From: JAUVZL01 sp965603515
GTDB taxonomy: Bacteria > Hydrothermota > Tepidihabitantia > SM23-42
Assembly: GCA_965603515.1 (NCBI GenBank)
Contig: CBFDDH010000051.1
Coordinates: 1 to 13,599, forward strand
DNA length: 13,599 bases
Direction: 5' to 3'
Shown: in pieces, positions 6,592-10,976 of the stretch
How the letters are laid out: each line of letters opens with the position of its first letter
Numbering within the stretch: position 1 is the stretch's first letter
The notes under the pieces: generated by a model
Told to the model about the DNA's origin: nothing
Seen by the model: the letters and a program-made list of their open reading frames with translations, nothing else
Databases searched by the model: none
Program-made: the position numbers and the translations under genes

Positions 6592-6943
6592 GACGGTCCC
6601 TACCGAAATTTCGCCAACCAAAGAGTTAGTCAGATACTTGGCAAAGTCGATCGATGAAAAAAAAGGATACGATATCGTGATATTTGATTTAAGGGGAATA
6701 TCACCGATTACCGACTACTTTGTGATATGTACTGGATTATCAGATATCCACAATAGAACAATAGCTGAATCACTTATCGGATATGAGAAAGCGGTCCATG
6801 TTGAGGGAATCGAATCTGGAAATTGGATTCTGCTAGACTACACTGATGTGATCGTTCACATTTTCATGGAAGAGACAAGACAATTCTACGGTTTGAGTAG
6901 GCTCTGGGGAGATGCTCCGCAGGTTGATTACGATAGTGATTAG
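6572..6943 (+). CDS. rsfS: ribosome silencing factor RsfS
   Basis: A 123-residue RsfS/Iojap/DUF143 protein. These bind ribosomal protein L14 (uL14) on the 50S subunit and block subunit joining when nutrients are short. The family core is clear: YDIVIFDLRGISPITDYFVICTGLSD followed by HNRTIAESL, written here in parts: DLRGISPITDYFVICTG, then a helix, then HVEGIESGNWILLDYTDVIVH, and the terminal FMEETRQFYGLSRLWGDAP motif, where RxFYxLExLWGD is usual. ATG at 6572 is preferred over an in-frame TTG at 6542, because the latter would extend 30 bp deeper into the LytR_C gene and add residues absent from the family. It overlaps the upstream gene by 20 bp and the first possible argS start by 32 bp, so it belongs to the glmU-argS operon. 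Confidence 0.92.
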   Translation: MSKKNSETVPTEISPTKELVRYLAKSIDEKKGYDIVIFDLRGISPITDYFVICTGLSDIHNRTIAESLIGYEKAVHVEGIESGNWILLDYTDVIVHIFMEETRQFYGLSRLWGDAPQVDYDSD

Positions 6944-8516
6944 ACAACAACTCAAAAGAATCCTGCAGAAGCTCTTTCCAGAAGAAAAAATTACAATTGA
7001 CCATGTACCAAGGGAAAAACAAGGGGATTATTCAACAAATATCGCATTTAGGATCGCGGCGCAGAAGAAAGCACAGCCATATGAAACAGCACAGGAAATC
7101 GCTTCACAAATCCAGCATCCCATGATAGAGAGCATTTCTGTACACAAACCTGCATTTATAAATTTCACCATCAGCAATGACTATGTGCTCGAGAAACTAC
7201 TCGGGGAACCAGAAGTGCTCGACATCGGAAAAGGACAGAAAATCATGATCGAATTCGTAAGCGCCAACCCGACCGGACCAATCAACATTGTAAGTGCACG
7301 TGCTGCTGCAGTTGGTGACTCACTTGTTAGATTGCTGAACCGGACTGGATACAAGGCAGTCTCTGAATACTATGTCAATGATGGAGGCAAACAATCATTT
7401 CTCCTTGCAGAAAGCATCAGACAAAGAATCAGAGAACTGAATGGTAAAACTGCAGAGTTGCCAAAGGGCGGTTATTACGGCGAGTACATAATCGATTTGG
7501 CTAAGAAGATTAAAGAAAAAGGTATAAGGGATCTTGAGCAAATAAGAAAATATGCAATCGACTATTTCATAGAAGGACATAAGCGAATACTCCAAAAGTT
7601 TGGTGTTGAATTCAACAACTGGATTCGGGAATCCGCGATATGTGAAAAAGGATGTGTCAATGAAGTTTTAGATCTATTTCGAGAAAGAGACCTGAGCTAT
7701 ATGAAAGATGGCGCAGTCTGGCTAAGGACAACCAAGTTCGGTGACAACGAAGATCGCGTGATCATTAAGTCTGATAAAGACCATACATATACCTACCTGC
7801 TACTTGATATTGCTTATCACCTTGATAAAATGAGGAGACGACATGATCGACTCATCAATATATGGGGACCAGACCATCAAGCTCAAATAAAAAGTCTGCA
7901 ATGCGGAATAATGGCAATTGGGTATCCTGGCGATACGCTTGAAGTACTCATTGTCCAACAGGTACACTTAAAAGAAGCAGGGAAATCAGTGAAGATGAGC
8001 AAACGGGCAGGCACAATAAAAACACTTGTGGAATTACTAGACCACATACCAAAAGATGTGGTCAGATTTTTCTTGCTGATGAGATCCAATTCCCAGCACC
8101 TTGATTTTGACCTTGCCCTCGCATTGGAGCAGTCTGATGAAAACCCTGTATATTATGTTCAGTATGCTTATGCACGAATAAAGAGTATTATAAGAAAAGC
8201 CCAAGAACAGGGTATTGAATACAGCAATAATTTTGACAATAAGATCATAAAGGAACGGGAAGAAATCGTCCTTGCTAAAACCGTTCTCAAATATGATGAA
8301 GTAATCGAAGATGCTGTAAGAAATTCTGAACCTTACATCCTCACTTATTATCTCATTGATCTTGCACGGATATTCCATTACTTCTATCAGAAAAAAAGAG
8401 TCATAAATGAGGACAAAAAACTTACGCAAGCCCGTCTTGCACTCATCAACAAAACAGCAGAAACAATCAAAGGCGGGCTTGAAATACTTGGTATTTCGTG
8501 TCCGGAAAGGATGTAA
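6912..8516 (+). CDS. argS: arginyl-tRNA synthetase with altered HIGH motif
   Basis: A 534-residue class Ia synthetase that charges tRNA-Arg. The N-terminal tRNA-recognition (Arg_tRNA_synt_N) domain covers about residues 10-90 (QGDYSTNIAFRIA). The catalytic entry EFVSANPTGPINIVSARAAA begins at residue 114. The ATP-binding signature normally reading HxGH is N125-I-V-S128 here, so both histidines are absent. Other family blocks are intact: EYYVNDGGKQ (152-160), DRVIIKSD..HTYTYLLLDIAYHLDK (281-306), NIWGPDHQAQIKSL (316-329) and KMSKRAGT (361-368) for KMSKS. The DALR anticodon-binding domain runs from about residue 412 to the end. Start choice is open: ATG 6912 has GGGGAG touching it, too close for a good ribosome-binding site, while GTG 6936 (protein beginning IRQQLKRIL) fits the family N-terminus. 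The stop lies in a repeated GTAATGACAAATT motif. Confidence 0.93.
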   Translation: MLRRLITIVIRQQLKRILQKLFPEEKITIDHVPREKQGDYSTNIAFRIAAQKKAQPYETAQEIASQIQHPMIESISVHKPAFINFTISNDYVLEKLLGEPEVLDIGKGQKIMIEFVSANPTGPINIVSARAAAVGDSLVRLLNRTGYKAVSEYYVNDGGKQSFLLAESIRQRIRELNGKTAELPKGGYYGEYIIDLAKKIKEKGIRDLEQIRKYAIDYFIEGHKRILQKFGVEFNNWIRESAICEKGCVNEVLDLFRERDLSYMKDGAVWLRTTKFGDNEDRVIIKSDKDHTYTYLLLDIAYHLDKMRRRHDRLINIWGPDHQAQIKSLQCGIMAIGYPGDTLEVLIVQQVHLKEAGKSVKMSKRAGTIKTLVELLDHIPKDVVRFFLLMRSNSQHLDFDLALALEQSDENPVYYVQYAYARIKSIIRKAQEQGIEYSNNFDNKIIKEREEIVLAKTVLKYDEVIEDAVRNSEPYILTYYLIDLARIFHYFYQKKRVINEDKKLTQARLALINKTAETIKGGLEILGISCPERM

Positions 8517-8672
8517 TGACAAATTCCAAGAACCAAACCCCAAGTTCCAAATATCCGTTTTATTTTGGCTCTTGGTTCTTGTCCCGATTTATCATTTTGG
8601 ATTACAATATACAGGAAAATCGTGGATCCCGCAAAGCGGGAGAACTTGAAACTTGTACTCAAAGGAGGTTAG
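8513..8672. repeat. repeat-bearing intergenic region
   Basis: The gap between argS and the EIIA gene holds no gene I can support. It begins with GTAATGACAAATT (8513-8525), which contains the argS stop codon. A 10-bp inverted repeat follows: CAAGAACCAA (8527-8536) and TTGGTTCTTG (8572-8581), separated by 35 bp rich in CCAA-type words. A 6-bp hairpin, TCCCGC and GCGGGA with a 3-nt AAA loop (8627-8641), lies downstream but has no T-run. Such CCAA-rich short elements look like dispersed intergenic repeats of the kind seen in some uncultured phyla. A weak promoter-like pair (TTGTCC at 8579-8584, 18 bp, TACAAT at 8603-8608) could serve the downstream genes. The region ends with the strong ribosome-binding site AAAGGAGGT (8661-8669). 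Confidence 0.6.
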
Positions 8673-9140
8673 ATGAATCTTGCAAGTCTACTATCAAAAG
8701 ATAGAATAATTCTATCTCTTAAACCAGGGAAGAAAGAAAAGGTCATAGAAGACCTGGTGTACGCAATCAAGGAAGGAGCTGACGCAGAACTCATTGTTTC
8801 AACATTACTGAAACGAGAAGAACTTGGTTCAACCGGGATCGGCAAAGGTATTGCAATCCCCCACTGTCGTTCTCTGGCGGTTGATAAATTAGAAATCGCG
8901 GTGGGTCGAACGACAAAACCGATGAAGTTCAATGCTATTGATAAAAAACCCGTCTCTTTGATTTTTCTGATAATTGCACCACCGCAGGATCCAGGCAACC
9001 AATATCTGATTACCTTGGGCAAAATTGTACAAATCGCAAAAGTACTGGCTAAGAAGAAACAGATCAGTAAACCAAACACACCCGATGAATTCATCACATT
9101 GATTAACCAGGTCGAAAAAGACCTCAAGAAAAGGAACTGA
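8673..9140 (+). CDS. PTS EIIA domain protein (fructose/PtsN type)
   Basis: A 155-residue PTS_EIIA_2 domain protein of the usual single-domain length. The phosphorylatable histidine is H64 in GIGKGIAIPHCRS, preceded by the family motif REELGSTGIGKG (residues 49-59). The segment VSLIFLIIAPPQDPGNQYL (93-111, shown as its key parts VSLIFLI and APP) matches the substrate-side core of fructose/nitrogen EIIA proteins. No EI, HPr, EIIB or EIIC lies in the window, so a regulatory, PtsN-like role is more likely than sugar uptake; this is inference. The start is firm: AAAGGAGGT lies 3 bp upstream of ATG 8673. It heads a three-gene cluster with a zinc-ribbon protein and a glycosyltransferase, with a 1-bp gap to the next gene. 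Confidence 0.9.
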   Translation: MNLASLLSKDRIILSLKPGKKEKVIEDLVYAIKEGADAELIVSTLLKREELGSTGIGKGIAIPHCRSLAVDKLEIAVGRTTKPMKFNAIDKKPVSLIFLIIAPPQDPGNQYLITLGKIVQIAKVLAKKKQISKPNTPDEFITLINQVEKDLKKRN

Positions 9141-9141
9141 T

Positions 9142-9489
9142 ATGTCATCGAAAATAGTAGAAATGCATCTCAAGTTACTCTTCGACGTCGACAATTTGCT
9201 GAATGACATAGATGAACCAACGTATAAGAAAATTGGTTTCAAAGTGGAACAAGAAGAAAAACAATCTCTGATTAGAACGAGGAATGCTCTGCTGAAAAAA
9301 CTGCCGCGCGACATGGCCGATGTATATGAGCGTTTGAAAGAACGGTATCAACGCGCGATTGCACCAGTTGACAACGGTTTCTGCTTTGGCTGTTTTCAAC
9401 AACTACCGACTGAGCTATTGACACGAACTAAAGGGATGATTACTTGTCCCAATTGCGGAAGGATTTTGTACTGGCGGAAAAAGCAATAA
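9142..9489 (+). CDS. C4 zinc-ribbon protein (zf-RING_7/DUF164-like), short form
   Basis: A 115-residue protein with a helical, charged N-terminal part (about 1-72) and a C-terminal zinc ribbon: C81-F-G-C84, then C102-P-N-C105 followed by GRILYW. The sequence IAPVDNGFCFGCFQQLP and the closing CPNCGRILY are the signature of the C4-type zinc-ribbon family whose usual members have about 240 residues with a long coiled coil. Here the coiled coil is much shorter. The biochemical role of the family is unclear; nucleic-acid binding is often supposed but not shown by this sequence. It starts 1 bp after the EIIA stop, and the following glycosyltransferase gene begins 46 bp inside its 3' end, so all three are co-transcribed. 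Confidence 0.85.
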   Translation: MSSKIVEMHLKLLFDVDNLLNDIDEPTYKKIGFKVEQEEKQSLIRTRNALLKKLPRDMADVYERLKERYQRAIAPVDNGFCFGCFQQLPTELLTRTKGMITCPNCGRILYWRKKQ

Positions 9490-10967
9490 ACCAAAAACTT
9501 CTTCTATTATTAATAATATTCGCAATCATTCTCATAAACATTGTTCATCTCGGTGATGCAAGCCTAATAGATTGGGATGAAGGTGTTTTTGCCCTGCAAA
9601 GCCAATGGTTTGCGAGTCTTGGCGACCAGGGTAAACCGTTCAACTTCCAGACCCCTCCCCTATACCAATTACTTTTAGCGGGTTCATTCAAAATCTTCGG
9701 GTGTAAGACATTCGTCTTACACCTCATTGCCTTGGTCGCTTCTTGCATCGGAGCATTTATCGTCTTCCATTTATCAAAGATGTTGTCTACTCAACAAGAT
9801 GCTATTATCGCCACTATCCTCTTTGCCTCAACCGAGTTCTTTCTTTTTTTCTCAAGGTCTGGCTTGAGTGACGCAGTTTTTCTCTGTTTCTTTCTTGCAT
9901 CCATTCTTTTCTTTTTCAGGGGTCTGAAACTGAACAAAAACAGTCAGTTTCTATATGCTGGGCTGTTTCTTATTCTTGCTTCATATACCAAGTACTCGGC
10001 ATTCCCTCTTTTCATTTCATATCTTATAATTGGCTTACTCTGTAAGAAAGATATCAAAGCTAAATGGCTTCTTTATTCAATTGTTCTACCTGCTGTCATT
10101 ATCTCGCCATACGTTATCTTGTTGATCAAATTCGTACATTTTCACGAACTCAGTGCACGCCATGTTAGTTTCCTTGGACCCAATCATTTGAAATTTCTGT
10201 TTTACCTCTTGGTGTTTGCGCCAATACCATTGCTGCTTGCTTTAGTAAGGTTTATCACTGGTATAAGAAGACTGAATAGATGGAACATGTATGTATGCGT
10301 CACGGCTATCACATTTTTTCTGATGCTTGGTTTTTATTACCCATATTTCAGGTTAGCCTATCCTATAGTGCCGCTCTTGGCAGTAATCGGCGCTCAAACA
10401 GTCAAGCGTCTCGGTAAATTTAAGATCCCAATCTTTGCCAGCTTGATCATCATATCGTTAGCCTTTGGCTTCAAAACGATCAAATACACAAGTGCAATAC
10501 CAGAAGAAACAGGTATGTTTGTTCGTCGTTTTGCTGAAAATCAAGAGATAATATACATATATGCGGTAGTTCCACCGAATATCCTTTACTATATTAATCT
10601 CGGTATTGTCGTACCTGAAGGTCATCCATGGGAACGTGCAGGACATATGCTTCCTTGGTTTAGTAGACGGGACATACTCCATCTTGATGACAATAGACTG
10701 CCACGTCTCGGTAAAACCTTACTCGTCCATGCAACCGCAATGGATGCCGTTAAGAAACAGTATATCGCAATCTATGAACAAGCCACACTGGTATCAAGAT
10801 TCGAATTCATCGATGCCCCTGTATACTATAAAGACATTTATAACCCGCAAAGAAATACAGAGCAGTGCTACGAGGTATATCTAATCAATAATGAAGAACT
10901 CGGCGCACAGCTTGAAAATTTATGGCTTTTTGGTTTTGACCACCGAGTGACCGTAATGACAAGGTAA
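9444..10967 (+). CDS. GT39/ArnT-like membrane glycosyltransferase
   Basis: A 507-residue polytopic membrane protein of the dolichyl/polyprenyl-phosphate-sugar mannosyltransferase-like superfamily (PMT_2/GT39, GT83). TM1 is about residues 18-36. The first periplasmic loop carries the catalytic acidic motif DWDEG (D43, D45, E46), followed by QTPPLYQLLLA (69-79), as in ArnT-like enzymes. About ten further hydrophobic segments run to residue about 350, then a soluble C-terminal region of roughly 150 residues. It probably moves a sugar from a lipid-phosphate carrier to a lipid, glycan or protein outside the membrane; the acceptor is unknown. No in-frame ATG or GTG lies near the start. TTG 9444 is supported by AAGGG 8 bp upstream, placing the start inside the zinc-ribbon gene. 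A strong hairpin lies within the coding sequence at 9700-9723. Confidence 0.85.
   Translation: MSQLRKDFVLAEKAINQKLLLLLIIFAIILINIVHLGDASLIDWDEGVFALQSQWFASLGDQGKPFNFQTPPLYQLLLAGSFKIFGCKTFVLHLIALVASCIGAFIVFHLSKMLSTQQDAIIATILFASTEFFLFFSRSGLSDAVFLCFFLASILFFFRGLKLNKNSQFLYAGLFLILASYTKYSAFPLFISYLIIGLLCKKDIKAKWLLYSIVLPAVIISPYVILLIKFVHFHELSARHVSFLGPNHLKFLFYLLVFAPIPLLLALVRFITGIRRLNRWNMYVCVTAITFFLMLGFYYPYFRLAYPIVPLLAVIGAQTVKRLGKFKIPIFASLIIISLAFGFKTIKYTSAIPEETGMFVRRFAENQEIIYIYAVVPPNILYYINLGIVVPEGHPWERAGHMLPWFSRRDILHLDDNRLPRLGKTLLVHATAMDAVKKQYIAIYEQATLVSRFEFIDAPVYYKDIYNPQRNTEQCYEVYLINNEELGAQLENLWLFGFDHRVTVMTR
9700..9723 (+). repeat. perfect 10-bp inverted repeat inside the glycosyltransferase gene
   Basis: GGTGTAAGAC (9700-9709) and GTCTTACACC (9714-9723) are exact reverse complements with a 4-nt loop ATTC, extendable by a G-U pair in RNA. 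It lies in codons 86-94 of the glycosyltransferase and encodes the GCKTFVLH stretch. There is no T-run after it, so it is not a standard terminator. Confidence 0.8.
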
Positions 10968-10976
10968 TGACAAATT
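10953..10976. repeat. tandem 11-bp repeat at the glycosyltransferase stop
   Basis: GTAATGACAAG (10953-10963) is followed directly by GTAATGACAAA (10964-10974) and TT. The second copy contains the glycosyltransferase stop codon, and its last bases run into the stop of the convergent gene. The 13-mer GTAATGACAAATT also occurs at 8513-8525, over the argS stop. Confidence 0.75.

Noticed and set aside
8037..8543. 168-residue minus-strand frame over the end of argS
   Set aside because: It lies opposite the conserved catalytic C-terminal and DALR parts of argS and shows no recognisable motif or ribosome-binding site.
8579..8608. Promoter for the EIIA cluster (TTGTCC, 18 bp, TACAAT)
   Set aside because: Two mismatches in the -35, one in the -10, and a spacer unlike the 16 bp of the other four promoters; kept only as a remark in the intergenic entry.
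8627..8641. GC-rich hairpin as a rho-independent terminator for the argS operon
   Set aside because: The 6-bp stem is not followed by a T-run on either strand.
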